DNA from: Usitatibacter sp035624355
GTDB taxonomy: Bacteria; Pseudomonadota; Gammaproteobacteria; Burkholderiales; Usitatibacteraceae
Reading direction: 5' to 3'
Length of the DNA: 64,000 nucleotides
Assembly: GCA_035624355.1 (NCBI GenBank)
Contig: DASPRQ010000012.1
Location: 46,782-110,781, forward strand
Shown here: positions 50,267 to 58,211 of the stretch, one piece after another
How positions within the stretch are numbered: position 1 is the first letter of the stretch
How the letters are laid out: each line of letters starts with the position of its first letter
Made by a program: the position numbers and the translations under genes
The notes under the pieces: model-generated
Databases searched by the model: none
Seen by the model: only the letters and a program-made list of their open reading frames with translations
What the model was told of the DNA's origin: nothing

Positions 50267-51319
50267 ATGTCGTCCTGGCTCTCGTTCCTTGCCAGCCGCG
50301 GCGCGCGGCTCGACGCCGCGGGCGTGGCGGACTTCGGCGACCCGGCGGGCGAGGCGCTCGCCGCGCGCGACCACGCGATCCTCGCCGACCTCTCCCATAA
50401 CGCGCTCCTCGCGGCGACGGGCGACGGCGCGTCCGCCTTCCTGCACGGCCAGTTCACGAACGACGTCCAGGCCCTGCAGCCGGGCGCCGCGCAGTGGAAC
50501 GGCTGGTGCTCGCCCAAGGGGCGCCTCATCGCCACGTTCCTGCTGATGCGCCGCGCCGAAGGCTTCCTGCTGATGCTGCCGGCCGAGCTCGCACCCCCCG
50601 TCGCGAAGCGCCTGGGCCTGTTCGTGCTGCGCTCGAAGGTCCGCGTCGCGGAGGCGAGCGCCTCGTTCGTGCGCCTCGGCTTCGCGGGCAAGACCGCGGG
50701 CGTGATCATCGCGCGCCACTGGGGCTTCACGCCCGACCCCCTGCGCTCCGTGGAGAAGGACGGCGCCACCTGTGTCGCGATCGACGGGGAGCGCTTCGTG
50801 ATCCTCGTGGCGCCCGAACGCGCCCCGCCGCTCTGGGAAACCCTCGCGCTCAACGCCACGCCCGCGGGTCCCGACGCCTGGGAAGGCTCGCTCGTCCGCG
50901 CGGGCATCCCCGCGATCGTCGCGGCCACCCAGGAGGCGTTCGTGCCGCAGATGGCGAACTTCGACCTGGTGGGCGGGGTGAGCTTCAAGAAGGGCTGCTA
51001 CCCGGGACAGGAAATCGTCGCCCGCACCCAGTACCGCGGCATCCTCAAGCGGCGCATGGCGCTCGTCCACCTCGCCGGCGAATCGCGGCCGATGCCCGGG
51101 CAGAGCGTCTACGGCGCCGCCTTCGGCGACCAGGCCGCCGGCACGATCGCGAACGTGGCCCTCGCTCCCGGCGGCGGGTTCGACGCGCTCGTCGTCGCCC
51201 AGGTCGAAAGCATCGCGGCGGACGACCTGCGCTGGGGCTCGCCCGGCGGCCCCCGGCTCGAGATCCGGCCGCTGCCTTACGCGGTGGAGCCGTGGGAGTC
51301 GCCGGCCGAACGCGCGTAG
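50267..51319 (+). CDS. ygfZ: Folate-binding Fe-S cluster repair protein YgfZ
   Basis: Tetrahydrofolate-binding protein that helps assemble or repair some iron-sulfur enzymes. The 350-residue product has the GcvT-like fold and the family signature KGCYPGQEIVARTQYRG, whose Cys is essential in E. coli YgfZ. Earlier it contains FLHGQFTNDVQALQPGAAQWNGWCSPKGR, typical of the family. The ATG at 50267 was chosen because it begins the first conserved helix (MSSWLSFLASRGARL). It is followed after 23 nt by an EamA transporter. Confidence 0.93.
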   Translation: MSSWLSFLASRGARLDAAGVADFGDPAGEALAARDHAILADLSHNALLAATGDGASAFLHGQFTNDVQALQPGAAQWNGWCSPKGRLIATFLLMRRAEGFLLMLPAELAPPVAKRLGLFVLRSKVRVAEASASFVRLGFAGKTAGVIIARHWGFTPDPLRSVEKDGATCVAIDGERFVILVAPERAPPLWETLALNATPAGPDAWEGSLVRAGIPAIVAATQEAFVPQMANFDLVGGVSFKKGCYPGQEIVARTQYRGILKRRMALVHLAGESRPMPGQSVYGAAFGDQAAGTIANVALAPGGGFDALVVAQVESIAADDLRWGSPGGPRLEIRPLPYAVEPWESPAERA

Positions 51320-51342
51320 AGACGCCGCAGCGCCCGCCCCCG

Positions 51343-52233
51343 GTGAAAACCTCGCGATCGGCCCCGCTCGCGGCCCTCGCGGCCCTCGTGCTGATCTGGG
51401 GCTACTCGTGGGTGGTCATGAAGATCGCGCTGCGCTATGCGCACCCGTTCGACTTCGCGGCGCTGCGCGTGAGCTGCGGCGCGGCACTGCTCTTCTCCAT
51501 CGTCGCCTTCCAGCGCCGGCGCCTCGCGCTCGGGCGCTACCGCATGGCCGCCCTTCTCGGCACGCTCCAGGTGGCGCTCTTCGTGGCGCTGTCGCACTTC
51601 GCGCTGCTCTACGCCGGGCCGGGCAAGACCTCGGTCCTCGTCTTCACGATGCCCTTCTGGATGATCGTCTTCGCCCATCTCATCCTGCACGAGCGCATGC
51701 GCGGGGCGCAGTGGGTCGCGGTGGCGCTCGCCTTCGCGGGGCTCGTGCTGATCGTGGCGCCGTGGCGGCTCACGAGCCTCACGGGAAGCCTGCTCGCCGT
51801 GGCGGCCGGGGCGGTGTGGGCGATCGCCGCGGTGCTCTCGAAGAAATGGCCCACGCCCGGGGCCGATCCCCTGATCTTCACCGCCTGGCAGCTCCTCTTC
51901 GGCGCCGCGTGGCTCGGCGCGCTCGCGTGGCTGCATCCGCACCCGCCGGTGCGCTGGACTCCCGAGTTCGCCCTGGCGCTCGGATTCTCGACGGTGTTCG
52001 CCACCGCGATCGGATGGTGGCTGTGGACCTACGTGCTGGCGCACACGAGCGCCGGCATCGCGGGGCTCAACTCCCTCGGCATCCCGGTGATCGCGGTCCT
52101 CGGCTCGGCGCTGCAGCTCGGGGAGCGCCCGGAGCCGCTGGAGCTCGCGGGCATGGTCGCGATCGGCGTCGCCCTCGCGATGCTGGGCGTGCTCGGCCTG
52201 CGGCGCTCGCTCGCGCAGCGCGGAGCTGCTTGA
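51343..52233 (+). CDS. EamA-family (DMT superfamily) transporter
   Basis: A 296-residue exporter with ten membrane helices in two EamA repeats. It starts LAALAALVLIWGYSWVVMKIALRY and ends in the second repeat LGIPVIAVLGSALQLGERPEPLELAGMV. It is a close relative of the YdcZ/RhaT-like permeases but the substrate is unknown. The start is a GTG at 51343, 23 nt after ygfZ, so the two are probably one unit. It is not closely similar to the other EamA gene at 6982-7866 beyond the shared fold. Confidence 0.88.
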   Translation: MKTSRSAPLAALAALVLIWGYSWVVMKIALRYAHPFDFAALRVSCGAALLFSIVAFQRRRLALGRYRMAALLGTLQVALFVALSHFALLYAGPGKTSVLVFTMPFWMIVFAHLILHERMRGAQWVAVALAFAGLVLIVAPWRLTSLTGSLLAVAAGAVWAIAAVLSKKWPTPGADPLIFTAWQLLFGAAWLGALAWLHPHPPVRWTPEFALALGFSTVFATAIGWWLWTYVLAHTSAGIAGLNSLGIPVIAVLGSALQLGERPEPLELAGMVAIGVALAMLGVLGLRRSLAQRGAA

Positions 52234-52321
52234 GAGAAGTCGCGCGTCGCGCGATGCCACGGGGTCGTGGGGATTGCGAATTTCGTACCCCGCTTGCCGC
52301 CAGCCACCCCAACTCATCAGA

Positions 52322-52485
52322 GCCCCTTCGAACCCTTGGGGTGAAGCCTCGCCGGGGGACGAAACGTCGTTCGAGCGAAAGGCGGCGCGAAAGGAATCGG
52401 CGAGTGCGATGGACGAGCACCGCGGCGACACCGGCCGATCGGACCCCGCTCCCCCGCCGAGGCTTCACCCCGGGTTCGAAGGGGC
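52322..52485. repeat. Long imperfect inverted repeat (MITE-like) upstream of HNH gene
   Basis: Left arm 52322-52359 (GCCCCTTCGAACCC...) and right arm 52450-52485 are complementary over about 36 bases, with one 2-base insertion in the left arm and one mismatch. About 90 bases separate them. The whole 335-base gap 52234-52568 has no gene. It holds this element, plus a smaller imperfect hairpin (near 52272-52291) after the EamA stop. The arms could end the EamA transcript or mark a dispersed non-autonomous element; target-site duplications are not visible. Confidence 0.6.
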
Positions 52486-52568
52486 GATCCGACTCGGTTC
52501 TTCCTTGAAAACAGGCACTAGCAGCGGAAGTTTGGTAAATTGGTGCAGGTCTCGAGGCTGCATCATCC

Positions 52569-53174
52569 ATGAACCGAAGCCTGCCGCTCATCCTCACGCT
52601 CGACCAGCACGGCGTGCCCCACCGCTGGGTCACGTGGCAGCAGGCCGTGTGGTACTACGCCAAGGAGCGCGTGGCCTGGGAGCTGGGCAGCGAGGCCTTC
52701 ACGGTCTACGGCGGGCGCTCGCGCCACACCGGCGAGCGCTCGAGCATCACGGCGAGCTCCATCATCGCGATCCGCGGCAAGGCGCTCGCGATCAAGGGCT
52801 TCAACCAGGTGCCTCCGCTCAACAACCGCGAGCTCTTCAACCGCGACCACTTCCTGTGCGCGTTCTGCGGCGGGGACTTCTCGCCCTACCGGCTCACCTG
52901 CGACCACATCATGCCGATGTCGCGCGGCGGCCTGGACACGTGGATGAACGTGGTGACCGCGTGCCGGACGTGCAACCAGAAGAAGGGCAGCCGCACGCCC
53001 GAAGAGGCGCACATGCAGCTGCTCTACGCGCCCTACGTGCCCAACCGCGCCGAGTTCCTGATCCTCGCCAACCGCCGCATCCTCGCCGACCAGATGGAGT
53101 TCCTGCGCCAGCACGTGTCGGCCAACTCGCGCATCAACCAGCGCGGCGCGGCGGCGAGGAAGAGCCTGAACTAG
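52569..53174 (+). CDS. HNH endonuclease family protein
   Basis: A 201-residue protein with an HNH nuclease domain in its C-terminal half. Zinc-binding CxxC pairs are CAFCGG and CRTCNQ, and the catalytic DHIMPMSRGG contains the HNH His. The N-terminal part (LTLDQHGVPHRWVTWQQAVWYYAKERV) belongs to a conserved betaproteobacterial HNH subfamily whose role is unknown; it is often a lone housekeeping gene, not part of a restriction system. A TAAATT at 52536-52541 may be the -10. No methylase or mobile gene is nearby. Confidence 0.88.
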   Translation: MNRSLPLILTLDQHGVPHRWVTWQQAVWYYAKERVAWELGSEAFTVYGGRSRHTGERSSITASSIIAIRGKALAIKGFNQVPPLNNRELFNRDHFLCAFCGGDFSPYRLTCDHIMPMSRGGLDTWMNVVTACRTCNQKKGSRTPEEAHMQLLYAPYVPNRAEFLILANRRILADQMEFLRQHVSANSRINQRGAAARKSLN

Positions 53175-53192
53175 ACGAAGAAGGGGGGCGCC

Positions 53193-54971
53193 ATGTCCCC
53201 GAAGTCGGAGCACGTGCTGCGCGAGCTGCTCACGATCGGCTTCCGGGCCTATCCGCGCGGGCTCGCCAACGGCATCCTCTTCGCCTCGGTGACGACCGCG
53301 CTGCTCTGGGACGGGATGCCGCACGGCATGCTCGCGGTATGGCTCGCGTGCTTCGTGACGCTCGTGACCGCGCGGTTCGGCATCGCGAGGTCGTTCCTGC
53401 GCGCCGCGCCGCCCGCCGAAGAGCTCGAGCGCTGGGCGCGGCGCGCGGCCTTCGGCTACGGCGCCACGGGCTTCGCGTGGGGCCTGCTCGCGGCGGCGGC
53501 GATGATCTTCGCGCCGCAGGTGCCGCTCTACTCCCTGTGGACCGTGTTCCTCATCGCGATCTTCGCGGTGCTGCAGGCGCAGACCACCGGCTCCCACCCG
53601 GTGGTGTTCCGCGCGTTCACCCTCTGCGCGTTCGCGCCGGTGCTGGCCGCCTGCCTGCTGCTGTCGAGCCCCCACTACGCGACGCGCCTGGTCGGCGTGG
53701 TGGTGCTCCTCGCCATGTCGCTCCTGGTCGGCCGCAGCGGCAACCGCTACATGGTCGATTCCATCGCCATTCGCAACGAGAACGTCGAGCTGCTGAACGA
53801 CCTCCGGGTCCAGAAGGAGGAGCTCGACCGCGCCAACTCCGCCAAGACGCGCTTCCTCGCCGCCGCGAGCCACGACCTGCGCCAGCCGATGCAGGCGATC
53901 GCGCTCCTGGTGGAGAGCCTCCAGGAGCGCGTCCACGAGCCCGGCACGCGCAAGATCGTGGGGAGCATCCGCAGCTCCGTGGTCGCGATGTCCACGCTGC
54001 TCGACGAGATCCTCGACATCTCGAAGCTCGACGCGGGCACCGTGAGGCCGCGGCCCGCCGTATTCCCGGCGGCCCGCGTCCTCGATCGCCTGCGCGCCTC
54101 CTTCTCCCAGGCGGCCGCGCAGAAGTCGCTCGGGTTTCGCGTGCGCCCCTCGGAGGCGGTGGTCGAGACCGACGAGGTGCTGCTCTACCGCATCCTCGCC
54201 AACCTCGTCCAGAACGCGCTTCGCTACACCGAGCGCGGCGGCGTCCTCGTGGGCTGCCGCCGGCGCCCCGAGGGCGTCGCGATCGAGGTGTGGGACACCG
54301 GCATCGGGATTCCTTCGGACCAGCTCACCGAGGTCTTCCGCGAGTTCTACCAGGTCGGCAATCCGCAGCGCGACCGGGACCAGGGGCTCGGGCTGGGGCT
54401 CGCCATCGTCGAGCGCACCGCGCGCACCCTCGGACTGCCGCTGCGGCTGCGCTCCCGGCTCGGGCGGGGCTCGGTGTTCTCGATCGTGGTCCCGCACGGC
54501 GACCCGGCGCGCGTGGGCGCGGCCGAGGCTGCCGCGCCGGAATCGCTCGAGGGCTGCGCCGTGCTCGTGGTCGAGGACGACCGCGACATTCGCGGGGCCA
54601 TCACGGTGCTGCTCGAGGGATGGCGTTGCAACGTGGCCGTCGCCTCTTCGCCGCCCGAGGTGGACGGCGCGCTCGAGCGCCTCGGCGCGGAGCCCGACGC
54701 GATCGTCGCCGACTACCGGCTGCCGGGCGGCGAGAGCGGGGTGCAGCTGATCGCGCGCGTGCGCGAGCGCCATCCCGGCGCGAGCGCCGTGCTGGTCACC
54801 GGCGACGTGGCTCCCGAGGTGCTCCAGGAGGCCCAGGCGGCGGGCCTTCCGCTGCTGCACAAGCCGCTGCGCCCCGCGCGCCTGCGCACGCTGCTCGCCG
54901 CCGCGCTGCGCCGGCGCCGCGCGAGTCGCCGCGCACCGCCCGCCCAAGAGGTCGCGCGGGAGGCCTCGTGA
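53193..54971 (+). CDS. Hybrid histidine kinase with C-terminal receiver
   Basis: A 592-residue membrane sensor. Six or so helices fill residues 20-190 and serve as an integral sensor with no recognisable extracellular domain. A coiled coil leads to the HisKA domain with the phospho-His in ASHDLRQPMQAIALL, then the HATPase with NLVQNALRYTERGGVLV, WDTGIGIP and GLGLGLAIV. From about 452 a receiver domain follows (VLVVEDDRDIRGAI; acceptor Asp in DAIVADYRLPGG; Lys in HKPLRP). The SHDLRQP form is typical of the RpfC-like/SHDLRQPL subgroup. Its stop overlaps the response regulator GTG by 4 nt. Confidence 0.92.
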   Translation: MSPKSEHVLRELLTIGFRAYPRGLANGILFASVTTALLWDGMPHGMLAVWLACFVTLVTARFGIARSFLRAAPPAEELERWARRAAFGYGATGFAWGLLAAAAMIFAPQVPLYSLWTVFLIAIFAVLQAQTTGSHPVVFRAFTLCAFAPVLAACLLLSSPHYATRLVGVVVLLAMSLLVGRSGNRYMVDSIAIRNENVELLNDLRVQKEELDRANSAKTRFLAAASHDLRQPMQAIALLVESLQERVHEPGTRKIVGSIRSSVVAMSTLLDEILDISKLDAGTVRPRPAVFPAARVLDRLRASFSQAAAQKSLGFRVRPSEAVVETDEVLLYRILANLVQNALRYTERGGVLVGCRRRPEGVAIEVWDTGIGIPSDQLTEVFREFYQVGNPQRDRDQGLGLGLAIVERTARTLGLPLRLRSRLGRGSVFSIVVPHGDPARVGAAEAAAPESLEGCAVLVVEDDRDIRGAITVLLEGWRCNVAVASSPPEVDGALERLGAEPDAIVADYRLPGGESGVQLIARVRERHPGASAVLVTGDVAPEVLQEAQAAGLPLLHKPLRPARLRTLLAAALRRRRASRRAPPAQEVAREAS

Positions 54972-55648
54972 AGGTCCTGCTGATCGACGACCACCACCTG
55001 ATCCGCGAAGGCCTGCGGCCGGTGCTGCAGCAGCTCGCCGAGCCGGGCGAGGCGCTCGAGGTGGTCGAGGCCTCGACGTTCCGTGCGGGCCTGGAGGAGG
55101 CCGGGCGCCACGCCGACCTCGAGCTCGCGCTCCTCGACCTGCGCCTGCCCGACGTCGCGGGGTTCGAGGCGCTCGCCGAGCTGCAGAGCCGCCATCCGGA
55201 GCTGCCCGTGGTCGTGATGTCGGGCGAGGACGACCCCGCGCTCGTGCGCGGCGCGCTCGAGCGCGGCGCCCTGGGCTACATCCCGAAATCGTCGAGCACC
55301 GCGGTCGTCCTCAACGCGCTGCGGCTCGTGCTTTCCGGGGGCACCTACGTGCCTCGCGAGATCATGGGAGGCGCGCCGTCCGCGGCGCCCGGTTCCGCGC
55401 CTTCGCCCTCCCCCGCGCCGGGCGCGCCCGCGTCGGCCGGCGCGGCCGCCTCGCTCGGCCTCACGCCGCGCCAGGCCGACGTCCTCGCCCTGCTGATCGC
55501 CGGCAAGTCCAACAAGGAGATCTGCCGCGCGCTGGGGCTCGCCGAAGGCACGGTGAAGAACCACATCGCCGCGGTCTTCAAGGCGCTCCGCGTGACCACG
55601 CGCGTGCAGGCGGTCATCGCCGCGGCGAAGCTCGGCATCCGGGGCTGA
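54968..55648 (+). CDS. NarL/LuxR-type response regulator
   Basis: A 226-residue DNA-binding regulator. The receiver (residues 1-125) has acidic DD at 7-8, acceptor Asp57 in LALLDLRLPDV and the conserved Lys in YIPKSS. A Pro/Ala/Ser-rich linker (about 130-160) is longer than usual. The LuxR helix-turn-helix (about 162-222) has LTPRQADVLALLIAGKSNKEI and EGTVKNHIAAVFKALRV. The GTG at 54968 overlaps the kinase gene stop, so this is its cognate partner. The MCP gene starts 129 nt after its end. Confidence 0.93.
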   Translation: MKVLLIDDHHLIREGLRPVLQQLAEPGEALEVVEASTFRAGLEEAGRHADLELALLDLRLPDVAGFEALAELQSRHPELPVVVMSGEDDPALVRGALERGALGYIPKSSSTAVVLNALRLVLSGGTYVPREIMGGAPSAAPGSAPSPSPAPGAPASAGAAASLGLTPRQADVLALLIAGKSNKEICRALGLAEGTVKNHIAAVFKALRVTTRVQAVIAAAKLGIRG

Positions 55649-55777
55649 GGCGACCGCATCATCCGAAAGTCCTGGGCCGTCCGGCCCGGTCGCGGAGCCC
55701 GAACCATCCATCGAGCGGATTTCCCGCGCGGGCGCGTTCGCCTATCGTGCCGCTACTTTCCAACGCGGGAGGGTCCG

Positions 55778-57526
55778 ATGAAGTTCCTTGCCGAGCTGTC
55801 CGTGCGCGCGCGCCTCGTCGCGCTCGTCGTGTTCGTCAACGTGCTCATGCTCGCCGGCGTGGGCTACGCCTGGTACGCGATCTCGAGCCTCAACGCGCAG
55901 CTCGAGTCGGCCCTCGCCATGCAGGCGCGGCTCGCGGCCACGGGCGACCTCTCGCGCCGCGCGGAGGTCGAGTTCAAGATGCAGGTGCAGGAATGGAAGG
56001 ACCTCCTGCTCCGCGGCCACGAGGACGGGCTCTACGACAAGTACCTCAGGGCCTTCCGCGACCGCTCCGCGACCGTGGCCGCCGACCTCAAGGCTTTCGC
56101 CGAGCAGGCCCAGCAGGTCGGCATCGCTCCGGGCCCCGCCCAGGCGGCGCTTGCCGAGCACGAGGAGCTCGACCGGCGCTACGACGCGGCGCTCCAGGCC
56201 TATCGCGCCGACGATCCCGGCACGACCTTCGCGGTCGACCGCGCCGTGCGCGGCATGGACCGGGCCCCCACCGAGCGCATCGGCGACCTGGTGAAGCTCG
56301 CGCAGGACCAGGCGCAGCGCCTCACGCAGGAGGCGACGCGCTCGGCTGCGGGCGAGAAGGCGAAGCTCGTGGCGGGGCTCGCGGTGCTCGCCCTGCTCGC
56401 CGCGGCCGTGAGCATCGTCGCCGCCTGGCTCACCATCGCGGCGATCCTGCGGCGGCTCGCGCGGGCGACCGAAGTGGCGCGCAACGTCGCCTCGGGCGAC
56501 CTCGCCACGCACATCGACACCGGCCGCGACGACGAGCTCGGGCAGCTCCTGCGGTCGCTGCGCGACATGAACGATTCGCTGGCCGGCATCGTGGGGCGGG
56601 TCCGCGAGTCCGCCGAGAAGGTGAGCAGCGCCGCGACCCAGATCGCCGCGGGCAACACGGAGCTCGCCTCCCGCACCGAAGAGCAGGCCTCGAGCCTCGA
56701 GGAGACCGCGGCCTCGATCGAGGAGATGACGGCCACGGTCACGCAGAACGCCGCCAACGCGAACCAGGCGAACGAGCTCGCGGCCTCGGCCGCCCAGGTC
56801 GCGCGCCGCGGAGGCACGGCGGTCGAGCAGGTGGTGAAGACCATGGACGGCATCCAGGCGAGCTCGCGCAAGATCGCCGACATCATCGGCCTCATCGATT
56901 CCATCGCGTTCCAGACGAACATCCTCGCGCTCAACGCGGCCGTGGAAGCGGCGCGCGCCGGAGACCACGGGCGCGGCTTCGCCGTGGTCGCCGGCGAGGT
57001 TCGCGGCCTCGCCCAGCGCTCCGCCGAGGCCGCCCGCGAGATCAAGGCGCTCATCACCGACTCGGTCGAGCGCGTGGATGCCGGCGCGAAGATCGCCGGC
57101 GACGCGGGCCAGACGATGGCCGAGATCGTCTCGGGCGTGAGCCGCGTCTCGCAGCTGATCGGCGAGATCGCCGCGGCCTCCCGCGAGCAGAGCTCCGGCA
57201 TCACGCAGGCGAGCCAGGCGGTGGGCGAGCTCGACAAGACGACGCAGCAGAACGCCGCGCTCGTGCAGGAGTCCACCGCGGCCTCGGAGTCGCTGCGCCG
57301 CCTCGCCCTCGAGATGGCGGAGGCGGTGCGCGTCTTCCGCCTGGCCGAGTCGACCGGCGCGATGCCGCAGGCCGCAGCCGCCGCGGCCCCGGTCCCCGCC
57401 GTCACCGGACGCCCCGCGCGGCGAACCCGCCGCATCGCGCCGCCCGCGGCCGGGCTCGGCATCCCCGCGAGCCCCGGTCTCGCGCTCGCGTCTCCCGGCC
57501 GCACCGAGGAATGGAGGGAGTTCTGA
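55778..57526 (+). CDS. Methyl-accepting chemotaxis protein with C-terminal EWREF tether
   Basis: A 582-residue transmembrane chemoreceptor. A first helix (about 13-35) leads into a 160-residue helical sensing domain with the string EFKMQVQEWKDLLLRG common in betaproteobacterial receptors. A second helix (about 195-218), a HAMP domain, and the long signalling coiled coil follow, with the tip QTNILALNAAVEAARAGDHGRGFAVVAGEVR. The C-terminus is a 60-residue flexible Ala/Pro/Arg linker ending in EWREF, which fits the xWxxF pentapeptide that docks CheR/CheB. A ribosome site GGGAGGG precedes the ATG. It is followed by cheW after 2 nt. Confidence 0.93.
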   Translation: MKFLAELSVRARLVALVVFVNVLMLAGVGYAWYAISSLNAQLESALAMQARLAATGDLSRRAEVEFKMQVQEWKDLLLRGHEDGLYDKYLRAFRDRSATVAADLKAFAEQAQQVGIAPGPAQAALAEHEELDRRYDAALQAYRADDPGTTFAVDRAVRGMDRAPTERIGDLVKLAQDQAQRLTQEATRSAAGEKAKLVAGLAVLALLAAAVSIVAAWLTIAAILRRLARATEVARNVASGDLATHIDTGRDDELGQLLRSLRDMNDSLAGIVGRVRESAEKVSSAATQIAAGNTELASRTEEQASSLEETAASIEEMTATVTQNAANANQANELAASAAQVARRGGTAVEQVVKTMDGIQASSRKIADIIGLIDSIAFQTNILALNAAVEAARAGDHGRGFAVVAGEVRGLAQRSAEAAREIKALITDSVERVDAGAKIAGDAGQTMAEIVSGVSRVSQLIGEIAAASREQSSGITQASQAVGELDKTTQQNAALVQESTAASESLRRLALEMAEAVRVFRLAESTGAMPQAAAAAAPVPAVTGRPARRTRRIAPPAAGLGIPASPGLALASPGRTEEWREF

Positions 57527-57528
57527 CG

Positions 57529-58002
57529 ATGCAAGCCGCTGAAATCCGCGAGAAGCGCGACGAATTCCTGTCGTTCCGCCTGGGCGAGGAGGAATACGCC
57601 ATCGACATCCTGCAGGTGCGGGAGATCCGCCCCCACGAGACTCCGACACGCATCGCCGGGGCCCCCGACTTCGTGAAGGGCGTGATCAACCTGCGCGGCA
57701 CGATCGTCCCCATCGTGGACCTGCGCGCGCGCTTCGGGCTTCCGCCGCGGGCCGCCTCCTCCGACCCCGTCGTCATCATCCTCGCGATCGCCGAGCGCCC
57801 CCTGGGCATCGTAGTCGACGGGGTGAGCGACGTGGTGGCGCTCGCGGCCGGCGAGATCCGTCCCGCCCCCGTGGAATTCGCGACCCTCGTGGAACGGGGA
57901 TTCGTGCGCGGCCTCGCCCCGATCGACGAGCGGCTCCTCATCGTCGTGGACCTCGTCGCGCTGCTCGGGGACCCGGCACCCGCAGAGCGGCAGGCCGCAT
58001 GA
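57529..58002 (+). CDS. cheW: Chemotaxis coupling protein CheW
   Basis: Links receptors to CheA in chemosensory arrays. The 157-residue product has the two five-stranded barrels: FLSFRLGEEEYAIDILQVREI, then INLRGTIVPIVDLRARFG, and the end LIVVDLVALLGD. It starts 2 nt after the MCP stop and its stop overlaps the next ATG (ATGA). No cheA is in this window, so the coupling partner is elsewhere. Confidence 0.94.
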   Translation: MQAAEIREKRDEFLSFRLGEEEYAIDILQVREIRPHETPTRIAGAPDFVKGVINLRGTIVPIVDLRARFGLPPRAASSDPVVIILAIAERPLGIVVDGVSDVVALAAGEIRPAPVEFATLVERGFVRGLAPIDERLLIVVDLVALLGDPAPAERQAA

Positions 58003-58211
58003 GGGCGCCCAGCGTCGTGAGCGCCGAGCTCGCGCTCGGCATGGCCCTCGCTCTCGAATCGAGCGAGTCCGACATCGGCCGCGCGCAGGCCCTGCTGCTC
58101 GACCCCCTCGCCGCGAGCGAGCCGGCCCTGCAGCTGCTCGCGAGGGCGCTCGCCCGGATCGAGACGGTGCGGCTCGCGCTCGACGAAGCCGGGACGCGAA
58201 GCCTCGACTGA
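57999..58211 (+). CDS. Small helical protein between cheW and the EAL gene, unknown
   Basis: A 70-residue frame locked into the operon: its ATG overlaps the cheW stop and its TGA shares a base with the next ATG. The sequence is strongly helical (VSAELALGMALALE, then IGRAQALLLDPLAASEPALQLLARALARIETVRLALDE) with no cysteine, signal or known motif. Heptad-like Leu/Ala spacing suggests a two-helix hairpin that could bind a chemosensory or c-di-GMP protein; I do not recognise the family. Confidence 0.6.
   Translation: MRAPSVVSAELALGMALALESSESDIGRAQALLLDPLAASEPALQLLARALARIETVRLALDEAGTRSLD

Noticed and set aside
52569..53174. HNH gene as part of a restriction or phage system
   Set aside because: No methyltransferase, phage or terminase gene is adjacent, and the N-terminal region fits a widespread stand-alone betaproteobacterial family.
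55649..55777. Sigma-28 (FliA) promoter before the MCP gene
   Set aside because: GCCTATCG at about 55740 loosely resembles GCCGATAA, but there is no TAAA 15 bases upstream.
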